Below are positions 1 to 5,521 of a stretch of DNA of 8,240 nt, piece by piece. The stretch covers positions 1 through 8,240 of the forward strand of contig JAJYXA010000191.1 in assembly GCA_021791235.1 (NCBI GenBank), given 5' to 3'. The notes under the pieces are model-generated. The model was given only the letters and a program-made list of their open reading frames with translations, was not told the DNA's origin and ran no database searches. This stretch comes from Pseudomonadota bacterium (lineage in GTDB: Bacteria; Pseudomonadota; Gammaproteobacteria; Burkholderiales; Thiobacillaceae). The position numbers and the translations under genes were made by a program. How positions within the stretch are numbered: position 1 is the stretch's first letter; each line of letters begins with the position of its first letter.

Positions 1-152
1 TCCTCGATGACGTCCTGCCGGAAATGGCTGCAATATTCCGCCATGCCCCACAGGTCGCAGAGTCTGGACTGGGCCATGTACTGCTGGACCGCAGCCGTTT
101 CATGGCCCAGTGCCCGGGTGAGATAACCAAGTAGTCGTGGATCCATTGCCAT
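1..152 (-). CDS. Bacterioferritin-like protein, 5' part only
   Basis: This is the N-terminal part (50 codons) of a bacterioferritin/ferritin-like protein, cut by the left edge of the window. The translation begins MAMDPRLLGYLTRALGHETA and continues AVQQYMAQSRLCDLWGMAEY. It aligns without gaps to the start of E. coli Bfr: Glu18 (a diiron ligand) and Tyr25 are in register, and the codon cut by the edge (GA-, Glu or Asp) falls at the Glu51 ligand position. The start at 152 has AAGGAG six bases upstream; an in-frame ATG at 146 is an alternative. It lies 29 bases after the last csoS1 gene on the same strand, so it is probably the next gene of the operon. Bacterioferritin-family genes are known at the end of cso operons, for example in Halothiobacillus, but their role in carboxysome biology is unclear. 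The haem and remaining metal ligands lie outside the window, so it may be either an active ferroxidase or a degenerate homologue. Confidence 0.85.
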   Translation of the reverse strand, partial: MAMDPRLLGYLTRALGHETAAVQQYMAQSRLCDLWGMAEYCSHFRQDVIE

Positions 153-181
153 GCCTTGCTCCTTGATCGGTGCCCGTGCGC

Positions 182-553
182 CTAGAGTGCGACGCAGGCC
201 ACCTCGCCGTCGCGTCCGCCAGCCGAGGCATCCGGTTCGGTGGGAAGAATGTTCTCCACCTCGCCATGCACGCGGGCGATGATGTGGGCGGCGACCAGGC
301 CGTCGCCCACCCGTTCGCACGCATCGGCTCCGGCGCGAACCGCTGCGTTCACGGCGCCGGTTTCCCCGCGGACGAGGACGGTGACATAACCGCCGCCGAC
401 GAACTGACGGCCGATCAGCCGCACCTCCGCCGCCTTGGTCATCGCGTCCGCCGCCTCGACCGCGGGAACCAGACCGCGCGTCTCGATCATGCCGAGCGCA
501 ACGCCCGTGGTCGTGCCCGTCATGCTGCCGCCCTTGATTTCAGCCCTATCCAT
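182..553 (-). CDS. csoS1B: Carboxysome shell hexamer protein CsoS1, extended paralogue (CsoS1B-like)
   Basis: This is a BMC-domain protein forming hexameric tiles of the alpha-carboxysome shell. The core from GVALGMIETRGLVPAVEA to ARVHGEVENILP is almost identical to the other two CsoS1 copies here, including the pore-loop segment RQFVGGGYV. It differs by an acidic, glycine-rich C-terminal tail of about 19 residues (TEPDASAGGRDGEVACVAL). CsoS1B of Halothiobacillus likewise has a longer C-terminus than CsoS1A and CsoS1C. The start is uncertain. ATG 553 (123 residues) has GAGG six bases upstream and lies 12 bases after the previous stop. ATG 523 (113 residues, beginning MTGTTTGVALG) has AAGGG seven bases upstream and matches the paralogues better. 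It is the third tandem csoS1 gene and sits 29 bases before the bacterioferritin-like gene. Confidence 0.95.
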   Translation of the reverse strand: MDRAEIKGGSMTGTTTGVALGMIETRGLVPAVEAADAMTKAAEVRLIGRQFVGGGYVTVLVRGETGAVNAAVRAGADACERVGDGLVAAHIIARVHGEVENILPTEPDASAGGRDGEVACVAL

Positions 554-565
554 GGCACGCCTCGA

Positions 566-865
566 TCAGGCCGCTGCCGCCGCGGGCAGGATGTTTTCGA
601 CTTCGCTGTGGACGCGCGCGATGATGTGGGCGGCGACCAGGCCGTCGCCCACGCGCTCGCACGCATCGGCGCCCGCGCGCACCGCCGCGTTGACCGCGCC
701 GGTCTCGCCGCGCACCAGGACGGTCACATACCCGCCGCCCACGAACTGGCGTCCAATCAAACGAACTTCCGCCGCCTTGGTCATCGCGTCCGCCGCCTCG
801 ATGGCGGGAACCAGACCGCGCGTCTCGATCATGCCGAGCGCAATACCTGTCATACCTGTAGCCAT
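566..865 (-). CDS. csoS1A: Carboxysome shell hexamer protein CsoS1 (CsoS1A/C type)
   Basis: A 99-residue single-BMC-domain shell protein, the main facet tile of the alpha-carboxysome; its pore is thought to pass bicarbonate and sugar phosphates. The whole length matches CsoS1A/CsoS1C: MATGMTGIALGMIETRG at the start, pore segment RQFVGGGYVTVLVRGETGAV, and ARVHSEVENILPAAAAA at the end. It differs from the upstream copy only at the first few residues and in the last five. The start at 865 has AAGGAG seven bases upstream. It follows its twin after 39 bases and precedes the extended paralogue by 12 bases. Whether it corresponds to the A or C paralogue of other species cannot be told because the two are nearly identical; the symbol follows the usual C-A-B gene order. 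Confidence 0.97.
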   Translation of the reverse strand: MATGMTGIALGMIETRGLVPAIEAADAMTKAAEVRLIGRQFVGGGYVTVLVRGETGAVNAAVRAGADACERVGDGLVAAHIIARVHSEVENILPAAAAA

Positions 866-904
866 TTTGAATCTCCTTGAGTGAGGTCTTCGTCAAACAA
901 TCCG

Positions 905-1204
905 TCAGGCGGCTTCAGCGGTAGGCAGGATGTTCTCCACCTCGCTGTGAACGCGGGCGATGATGTGGGCGGCGACCAGGCCATCGCCCACGCGCTCGCA
1001 CGCATCGGCACCCGCGCGCACCGCCGCGTTCACCGCGCCGGTCTCGCCGCGCACCAGGACGGTCACATACCCGCCGCCCACGAACTGGCGGCCGATCAGC
1101 CGAACTTCCGCCGCCTTGGTCATCGCGTCCGCCGCCTCGATGGCGGGAACCAGACCGCGCGTCTCGATCATTCCCAAAGCGATACCTGTCATTGCGCTTG
1201 CCAT
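905..1204 (-). CDS. csoS1C: Carboxysome shell hexamer protein CsoS1 (first copy)
   Basis: A 99-residue single-BMC-domain shell protein and the first of three tandem csoS1 genes. It begins MASAMTGIALGMIETRG, carries the RQFVGGGYVTVLVRGETGAV pore region and ends SEVENILPTAEAA. Length and sequence are typical of CsoS1A/CsoS1C hexamers. The start at 1204 has AGGAG seven bases upstream, and this ribosome binding site overlaps the TAA stop of csoS4B (1219-1217), which favours coupled translation. The csoS1C symbol follows the usual order csoS4A-csoS4B-csoS1C-csoS1A-csoS1B; sequence alone does not separate C from A. Confidence 0.97.
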   Translation of the reverse strand: MASAMTGIALGMIETRGLVPAIEAADAMTKAAEVRLIGRQFVGGGYVTVLVRGETGAVNAAVRAGADACERVGDGLVAAHIIARVHSEVENILPTAEAA

Positions 1205-1216
1205 GGTGTTTCTCCT

Positions 1217-1507
1217 TTACACAGTTGATAAAACGTCTTTGCCTGCCTCGCGGAGGGTGACCTCCGCATTCCACTGATCGATGATTCCGAGAATCGTCAG
1301 ATCGGTTAGAACCCTGTAATCGCCGGCGCCGTAGCGGGCGGCCGAACCGCCGGCGGTAAAAACCCACTTCCCGGATGGCGCGCCGACCGGGTCGACCGCC
1401 ACCGACAGCCTGCCTTTGTCGTCGGCCAGCACGCGCAGCGATGCGCTTGCAAGGCCGGCAATACGTCGCGTCGCCACCAGATCGGACACCACGCGCATGA
1501 TCTCCAT
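1217..1507 (-). CDS. csoS4B: Carboxysome shell vertex protein CsoS4B
   Basis: A 96-residue protein of the EutN/CcmL (bacterial microcompartment vertex) family, forming pentamers that cap the corners of the icosahedral shell. Family features seen: N-terminal MEIMRVVSDLVATRRI, the central SVAVDPVGAPSGKWVFTAGGSAAR segment (conserved GxxxGxWV and GSSAAR-type motifs) and LTILGIIDQWN near the end. The C-terminus runs about 13 residues beyond that of CsoS4A. The start ATG 1507 is separated by a single base from the csoS4A stop (TGA-C-ATG), so translation is almost certainly coupled. CsoS4B is generally the more important pentamer for a closed shell in Halothiobacillus (established knowledge). Confidence 0.97.
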   Translation of the reverse strand: MEIMRVVSDLVATRRIAGLASASLRVLADDKGRLSVAVDPVGAPSGKWVFTAGGSAARYGAGDYRVLTDLTILGIIDQWNAEVTLREAGKDVLSTV

Positions 1508-1508
1508 G

Positions 1509-1757
1509 TCAGTGCTCCTGCCAGTGATCGATGATGCCGACGATGGTGAGATCGCTCGGGAATTCCTTGCTGCCCGCGGCCTCGCGCGCAGCGGAGCTGC
1601 CGACGCAAATCACCCAGTCGCCCGGGATGCAGCCCACCGCATCCACCGCAACGCTGCGGGTGCCGCTTTTTTCCTTGACCACCAGCAGCGGGCGATGCCC
1701 CATTTCCCGAACGCGGTTGGTCGAAACCAGCGTCTTTTCCACTTGCATGATCTTCAT
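1509..1757 (-). CDS. csoS4A: Carboxysome shell vertex protein CsoS4A
   Basis: An 82-residue EutN/CcmL-family pentameric vertex protein of the alpha-carboxysome. Visible family features are MKIMQVEKTLVSTNRV at the N-terminus, LLVVKEKSGTRSVAVDAVGC, then IPGDWVICVGSSAAREAAG, and LTIVGIIDHW close to the end. Length is normal for CsoS4A. The ribosome binding site GGTGGAG directly follows, and partly abuts, the csoSCA stop codon (TGA at 1769-1767), giving a 9-base gap and probable coupling. csoS4B begins one base after its stop. Confidence 0.97.
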   Translation of the reverse strand: MKIMQVEKTLVSTNRVREMGHRPLLVVKEKSGTRSVAVDAVGCIPGDWVICVGSSAAREAAGSKEFPSDLTIVGIIDHWQEH

Positions 1758-1766
1758 TGCTCCACC

Positions 1767-3326
1767 TCAATGCCCGTGTGCGTCCATGTCGTTTTCTTCC
1801 GCCCATTCCAGCGTGCTGCCCGCTTTCTGCGCCTGCACCGTCATGGCGCAGAACAACAGATCGTTCTTCGCGAGATCCGGGTAGCGCGCCTCGATGGCGG
1901 CCCTGACCCGGCGGCAGCGCGCCGCCGCACGCTCCTTCGATCCCGGCACCCGGCTGTCGTAGCGGTAGTGGATCGCGATCGGAACCGGCAGCCCGCGCGC
2001 CACGTTCAGCCGGGTGAAAATCCCGATGCCCACATCCATGTCCGCGGCGCCTTCTTCCACCGTGTGCATGTGGCCGAAGTAGGCCAGGTTGCGCAGGTGC
2101 ACCTCGTCGAAACCATCGCCAATGCTGATGAAGCGTTCGGCATGGCCAATGTCGTCATAGCGGCCCCGGTGGTATGCGCAGACGTAGTCGATCTGCGACA
2201 GGTTGTTCGCGAGCAGCCGTTCGATCAGGCGCCGCATGCCGGCATCGGGCGCGCTCCGCCCATGCTGGCGCGCGGTTTCGTCGACGATCGCGCCCAGCCT
2301 CCAGCGCGCATCGGTTTCGGAGCGCCCCGCTGTTGCCTGGTACAGCGCCATGTTGTCCACGTAGCAGTCGAGGCTCATGCCGCCTTTTCCGTCCGGCACG
2401 TGTACCCGGATTGCATCGTTGTCGGTGTCCACGCCGATCAGCAGCGTGGCGACCGATGCCCCGCAGCAGAAGCCGTTTTCAATCGCGGTGCCGAAGGCCC
2501 GCAGCCGATCGAGCGCGCTTTGGGCCGCGCGGCGGTCGTCGCTGCCGTGCGCGGCGCAGCCTTCGTGATGCGGGTCCGAACTGCTGAAGTGGTACACCGC
2601 GATCTTGAGATAGCGCGTGCCCGAATCCGGCAGCGTCGGCATGCCTTCGCGGAAGCGGCGCAGCTCGGTCTCGGTCCACTGCTTCACGTTCGCCTCGACG
2701 TCGAACATCGAGCCAGCGTAGGCCTGGTGCCGGCGCACCGCTTGCTGGGGCAGGCGCAGGATGTATTGCAGCAGCCCCTTGAGGCGGCCGTCGGCACAGG
2801 CACTCACGTCCACTTCGTGAAAGCCGCATTCGATGAAGAAGCGCGTCATCGCTTCCGCTTCCTCGACACCGTTAAGCATGTGCGCGGCGGCATCCCGCGC
2901 CAGATCGCGGAACGCATGCAGCACGCTGTAGCCATACAGCTTGCGCATGTCGAGCGTGGTGATCCAGGCATCGGACAGCACCGCCGCAGGCAATTCGAAT
3001 CCCAGCCGGTCGCGTGCGATCGCCTGCGCCTGCGCCTCGAACCCGGCTTCATGCTGTAGCGCCGCAACCTGTTTCAGCGTCGGCACGATGGCGTCGAAGC
3101 GCGCCCACACCCTGCGCTCGTAGTCGGCCAGTCGCGTGTTCCGGGCCTGGTCGGCGAGCGGGTGGGCGCGCGGGACGCACTGCGCGCCCACGCACTCGCC
3201 GCCGCTGTCCGCCCGGGTACCCGGCGGGCAGAAGCTGTGGCGCTGCGGCCAGCTTGGCATCGCCATGCCCACCGGGGCAGAGTGGCCGCTGCCGCGCATG
3301 CCTTCCAGGCGGTTGCGGGTGTCCAT
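1767..3326 (-). CDS. csoSCA: Carboxysome shell carbonic anhydrase CsoSCA
   Basis: A 519-residue carbonic anhydrase (formerly CsoS3, epsilon / beta-like class) that converts imported bicarbonate to CO2 inside the carboxysome. The active site is intact: Cys177, Asp179 and Arg181 in the ACADGRLKG motif, then His246 in YLKIAVYHFSSSDPHHEGC and Cys257 at its end. These match the zinc ligands and catalytic Asp-Arg pair of the Halothiobacillus enzyme (Cys173, Asp175, Arg177, His242, Cys253). Residues 1-60 form a low-complexity, cysteine- and proline-containing leader, as in homologues where this region anchors the enzyme to Rubisco. Residues from about 65 to 170 are the helical N-terminal domain, 171-390 the catalytic domain, and the remainder the pseudo-repeat domain without a zinc site. 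Start ATG 3326 has GGAAG seven bases upstream, 27 bases after csoS2. Length is as expected for the family (about 510-520). Confidence 0.97.
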   Translation of the reverse strand: MDTRNRLEGMRGSGHSAPVGMAMPSWPQRHSFCPPGTRADSGGECVGAQCVPRAHPLADQARNTRLADYERRVWARFDAIVPTLKQVAALQHEAGFEAQAQAIARDRLGFELPAAVLSDAWITTLDMRKLYGYSVLHAFRDLARDAAAHMLNGVEEAEAMTRFFIECGFHEVDVSACADGRLKGLLQYILRLPQQAVRRHQAYAGSMFDVEANVKQWTETELRRFREGMPTLPDSGTRYLKIAVYHFSSSDPHHEGCAAHGSDDRRAAQSALDRLRAFGTAIENGFCCGASVATLLIGVDTDNDAIRVHVPDGKGGMSLDCYVDNMALYQATAGRSETDARWRLGAIVDETARQHGRSAPDAGMRRLIERLLANNLSQIDYVCAYHRGRYDDIGHAERFISIGDGFDEVHLRNLAYFGHMHTVEEGAADMDVGIGIFTRLNVARGLPVPIAIHYRYDSRVPGSKERAAARCRRVRAAIEARYPDLAKNDLLFCAMTVQAQKAGSTLEWAEENDMDAHGH

Positions 3327-3353
3327 CGTCGGGCTTCCGTTGTCTCGTCCGGG

Positions 3354-5345
3354 TTAGCCGCGGGCGCCGCCGGACAGGGTCACCGTCGCACCGCTCGCGC
3401 TGTTGCCGCTGCCGCCGGTAATGCGGCTCGCGGTCGGCACCGGGTGTTCCATTTCACGGAAGGCGCGTGCATTCGCGCCATTGCCGCGCGACTCGCCACG
3501 CAGGGTCGGATTGCGCCGTGCCACGGAGCGCCCTTCGGTCCCGGTCACCCGGTCGCCGCGATCCCAGGCATCCCCCGTGACGAGGCGCTCCCGACCTTCT
3601 CCGGTGATGCGCTCCGGGCCCGGTTCGGCTGCAATCGCGACCGGCATCACCGCGCTCACGGCCTCTTCGCGGTAGCGGAATTCGGGCGTGCCCGAAACCA
3701 GGCCGGTGGCGCGCGCCAGCGAGCCGGTGATGCGGCCGGTGCCGCCGTAGGCGCTGCCGGTGATGCGCCGGGTTTCACTGTCGCGGGCCGAACGCGCGGG
3801 GGAGGCCACCGAGAAATCGCCCGGCTGACGTCCGCCCTGCAGTTCCATGGCATTGCCGGTGATGCCGGCGCCGGGTGTCGCGCCTTCCGGACCGCGGGCA
3901 CGGTAATGCGTCGCCGGCGGCGGGCCGCCGCACGCGGCGGCCCGCTGGTCTTCGCCAAGGTAGGGCGTACCGCTCACGGTCTGGCATTCGCCACGTTCGT
4001 TGCCGGTCATCCTGGCATCCGGCCCCGGCTGCATGCCGCTCAGCGCAGGGCTGCGTCCGAGACGGGCACGGTTGATCGCCTCGGCCGCGGCACGCGCGGC
4101 ACAGAAATCGGCGTACTGGTCGGCACCGATATAAGACGTCCCGGTCACCGGCTTGCAGGCGCCGTATTCGTCGCCCGTCACCCGGGATGAGCGTCCGATC
4201 CGGGTACCCGAAACGTCCTGGCCCTTCAGGGTGCGCGACACGCCGACCTTGGCTGGCGGCTGAAACGGCTCCGCACGGCAGAAGGAGGCGAATTCCTCGG
4301 CGCTGATGTAGTCGGAACCCGTCACACGCTTGCAGCCGCCGGGCTCATCGCCGGTCACTTTCGACGAACGACCCACCAGAGTGCCGCTCACCGCGCTGCC
4401 CGCGTTCGTGTGACGGGTTTCCACCTTTTTTGGCGCTTCTCCCGCTGCGCTGCGCAAGCGACTCGCATCGGCATAGGCGCTGCCCGTGATCGCCCTGTTC
4501 GCACCGGATTCGCCACCGGTCACGCTCACCTTGCGCGTGAGATCGCTGCCGCTGACCAGGTTCTGCCTGGCGGTCATGCCGAGGCCGGCCTTTTCCGGAT
4601 GCGGTTCGGGCGACGTGCCGCAGAATTCGGCTTCCTGCTCGGCGGCGAGATATTCGGTGCCGGTCACGCGCCTGCAGGTACCGGCCTCGTGGCCGGTGAC
4701 CTTGCCGCTGCGCCCCACTTCCGTGCCCGTCACCCGGCGCCCGCGGCTGGTGGTGCTGGCTCCCACCTTGGCCGGTGCGGGTGCGGGCGCGGAGCCGCAA
4801 AACTGTCCGTATTGTTCGGCCCCGATATATTCGGTGCCGGTAATCGCGCGACAACCGCCCGACTCGTTGCCCGTCACGTGCGCGGTGCGCTCCACCTGGT
4901 TGCCGGTCACCGGCGTGCCTGCCAGCGTGGTGCCCAGTTCGACCTTTTGCGGTTCGGGGCGCACCCGACCGCAGGGGCGGCAAGGCGGTGCATCACCACG
5001 CCCTTTCAGCGATTGTTCGACACGACGCTGGCGCGCAGCCGAAATGGGCTCCGGGGTAAAGACGGGGCGTGCGTACTCGACACGGGTCAAAGAGGGCTCG
5101 ACGTGCTGACAGCCGCAGCCGGGAATTTCCGTGCTCGCCATGGCCTGGGTCTGGGCGGCAGCTGACGCCGGCGAAGCGTTCCCGCCGCGCGCAGCGAGGC
5201 GCGCTTCGGTGGCGCTGGCGCTCGACCGCGTGGGGCCGCCGCTTTCCGCTTTCTTCCCATACCGGGAGCGTGCCTGACGGCGGGCGATCGCCGCTTCAAT
5301 GCCTGTCAGGTGCTCTTCTTTGGTGCTTGTGGTCGCTTGGCTCAT
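3354..5345 (-). CDS. csoS2: Carboxysome assembly/scaffold protein CsoS2
   Basis: A 663-residue intrinsically disordered scaffold that links Rubisco to the shell during alpha-carboxysome assembly. N-terminal region (1-130): one clear Rubisco-binding helix repeat (residues 16-31, AAIARRQARSRYGK) plus two weaker ones near 47-55 and 103-116. Middle region: six repeats at about 134-183, 193-242, 252-302, 306-356, 366-415 and 427-472, each with V(T/S)G motifs about 8-20 residues apart, a Cys near the centre and a Cys at the end; repeat 3 lacks both. C-terminal region (494-610) has ITG/VTG repeats including VTGDAWDRGDRVTGTEG. The extreme C-terminus (634-663) is the conserved peptide RITGGSGNSASGATVTLSGG that binds the inner shell. 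Homologues are usually longer (869 residues in Halothiobacillus); the shortening is mainly N-terminal. Start ATG 5345 has AGGA eight bases upstream; an in-frame ATG at 5438 gives an atypical leader. It is first in the operon, with no Rubisco genes ahead of it. Confidence 0.97.
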   Translation of the reverse strand: MSQATTSTKEEHLTGIEAAIARRQARSRYGKKAESGGPTRSSASATEARLAARGGNASPASAAAQTQAMASTEIPGCGCQHVEPSLTRVEYARPVFTPEPISAARQRRVEQSLKGRGDAPPCRPCGRVRPEPQKVELGTTLAGTPVTGNQVERTAHVTGNESGGCRAITGTEYIGAEQYGQFCGSAPAPAPAKVGASTTSRGRRVTGTEVGRSGKVTGHEAGTCRRVTGTEYLAAEQEAEFCGTSPEPHPEKAGLGMTARQNLVSGSDLTRKVSVTGGESGANRAITGSAYADASRLRSAAGEAPKKVETRHTNAGSAVSGTLVGRSSKVTGDEPGGCKRVTGSDYISAEEFASFCRAEPFQPPAKVGVSRTLKGQDVSGTRIGRSSRVTGDEYGACKPVTGTSYIGADQYADFCAARAAAEAINRARLGRSPALSGMQPGPDARMTGNERGECQTVSGTPYLGEDQRAAACGGPPPATHYRARGPEGATPGAGITGNAMELQGGRQPGDFSVASPARSARDSETRRITGSAYGGTGRITGSLARATGLVSGTPEFRYREEAVSAVMPVAIAAEPGPERITGEGRERLVTGDAWDRGDRVTGTEGRSVARRNPTLRGESRGNGANARAFREMEHPVPTASRITGGSGNSASGATVTLSGGARG
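3930..4946 (-). repeat. CsoS2 middle-region repeats (six coding repeats)
   Basis: Six imperfect tandem repeats of about 50 codons, joined by short proline/alanine linkers, encode the CsoS2 middle region. Each unit follows K-V/A-G ... V(T/S)G ... GRS(G/S)KVTG-(D/N)E-xGxC-(R/K)xVTG(T/S)xY(I/L)xAEQ-xxxFC. Repeat 3 (residues 252-302) has GESGANRAITG and ends RSAAG, so both cysteines are gone. DNA similarity between units is moderate, so these are old repeats and not a recent expansion. Confidence 0.9.
4345..4443 (-). promoter_or_regulatory. Candidate -1 programmed ribosomal frameshift site in csoS2
   Basis: At 4431-4425 the csoS2 message reads A AAA AAG, with AAA and AAG being zero-frame codons (Lys306-Lys307). 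This is the classic bacterial -1 slippery heptamer used by E. coli dnaX. An SD-like GGGAG lies seven bases upstream (4443-4439). Eight bases downstream a hairpin can form: CCGTCAC (4416-4410) with GTGAGCGG (4391-4384), seven pairs and one bulged G; CCCG/CGGG (4417-4414 with 4402-4399) is an alternative. A slipped ribosome adds 26 codons (GGNPSHERG...VESDRR) and stops at TGA 4347-4345. The product would have 333 residues: the N-terminal region plus three middle repeats, without the shell-binding C-terminus. A short CsoS2A isoform made by -1 frameshifting is known in Halothiobacillus neapolitanus. Seen here is the sequence architecture; use of the site is inferred. Confidence 0.65.
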
Positions 5346-5436
5346 GGATATATTCCTTGCTTCAGCAGTTAATCGTTGGATCAGGCGCGTCGGGCTTCCG
5401 CCGATCCCACCCTTGTTGCCAAATATACGGAGCGAC

Positions 5437-5456
5437 ATTCATAATTAATAATGAAT
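5437..5456. promoter_or_regulatory. Near-perfect 20-base palindrome, candidate CbbR site
   Basis: ATTCATAATTAATAATGAAT is palindromic at 18 of 20 positions (only the bases flanking the ATTAAT core break symmetry) and contains T-N11-A matches typical of LysR-family sites (T5439/A5451, T5442/A5454). It lies just upstream of the candidate csoS2 -10 box. Confidence 0.5.
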
Positions 5457-5470
5457 AAATATTATTATTA

Positions 5471-5490
5471 CCATTCCATTATTTGTATGG
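5471..5490. promoter_or_regulatory. Second dyad, candidate CbbR recognition site
   Basis: CCAT (5471-5474) and ATGG (5487-5490) form an inverted repeat with a 12-base AT-rich centre, and T5475-N11-A5487 fits the LysR T-N11-A pattern. It is centred 34 bases (about three helical turns) from the larger palindrome, on the cbbR side. Confidence 0.35.
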
Positions 5491-5521
5491 GTTTAAAATC
5501 TGGCCCTGAAGGAAAACAGCC

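Larger units (their letters stand above)
5346..5521. promoter_or_regulatory. Divergent cbbR/csoS2 promoter region
   Basis: This 176-base region separates the divergent start codons of csoS2 and cbbR; its cbbR-proximal half (5420-5500) is strikingly AT-rich compared with its surroundings. On the minus strand a -10-like TATATT (5427-5422) could start csoS2 transcription near 5415, with a poor -35, as expected for an activator-dependent promoter. Two dyads lie at about -31 and -65 relative to that assumed start, the usual spacing of LysR activation and recognition sites. On the plus strand TAAAAT (5494-5499) is a possible -10 for cbbR, overlapping the second dyad, which would allow autorepression. 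The assumed start point is an inference. Confidence 0.6.

Noticed and set aside
170..880. A 236-codon plus-strand frame with an internal duplication
   Set aside because: The duplication is simply the antisense image of two csoS1 copies.
1416..3059. A 547-codon open frame on the plus strand opposite csoSCA and csoS4
   Set aside because: It is antisense to clearly identified genes, has arginine/alanine/histidine-rich composition typical of mirror frames in GC-rich DNA, and shows no recognisable domain.
3162..4190. A 342-codon plus-strand open frame opposite csoS2, and another at 4410-5165
   Set aside because: Both are shadows of the repeated csoS2 reading frame; their apparent repeats mirror the CsoS2 repeats.
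3930..4946. Possible CRISPR-like repeat array
   Set aside because: The periodicity is about 180 bases, is in frame and codes for CsoS2 middle repeats; there are no short identical repeats with unique spacers.
5346..5438. Upstream in-frame ATG (5438) extending csoS2 by 31 residues
   Set aside because: The extension MSLRIFGNKGGIGG... does not resemble CsoS2 N-termini, would begin inside the palindrome and promoter region, and the ATG at 5345 has a good ribosome binding site.
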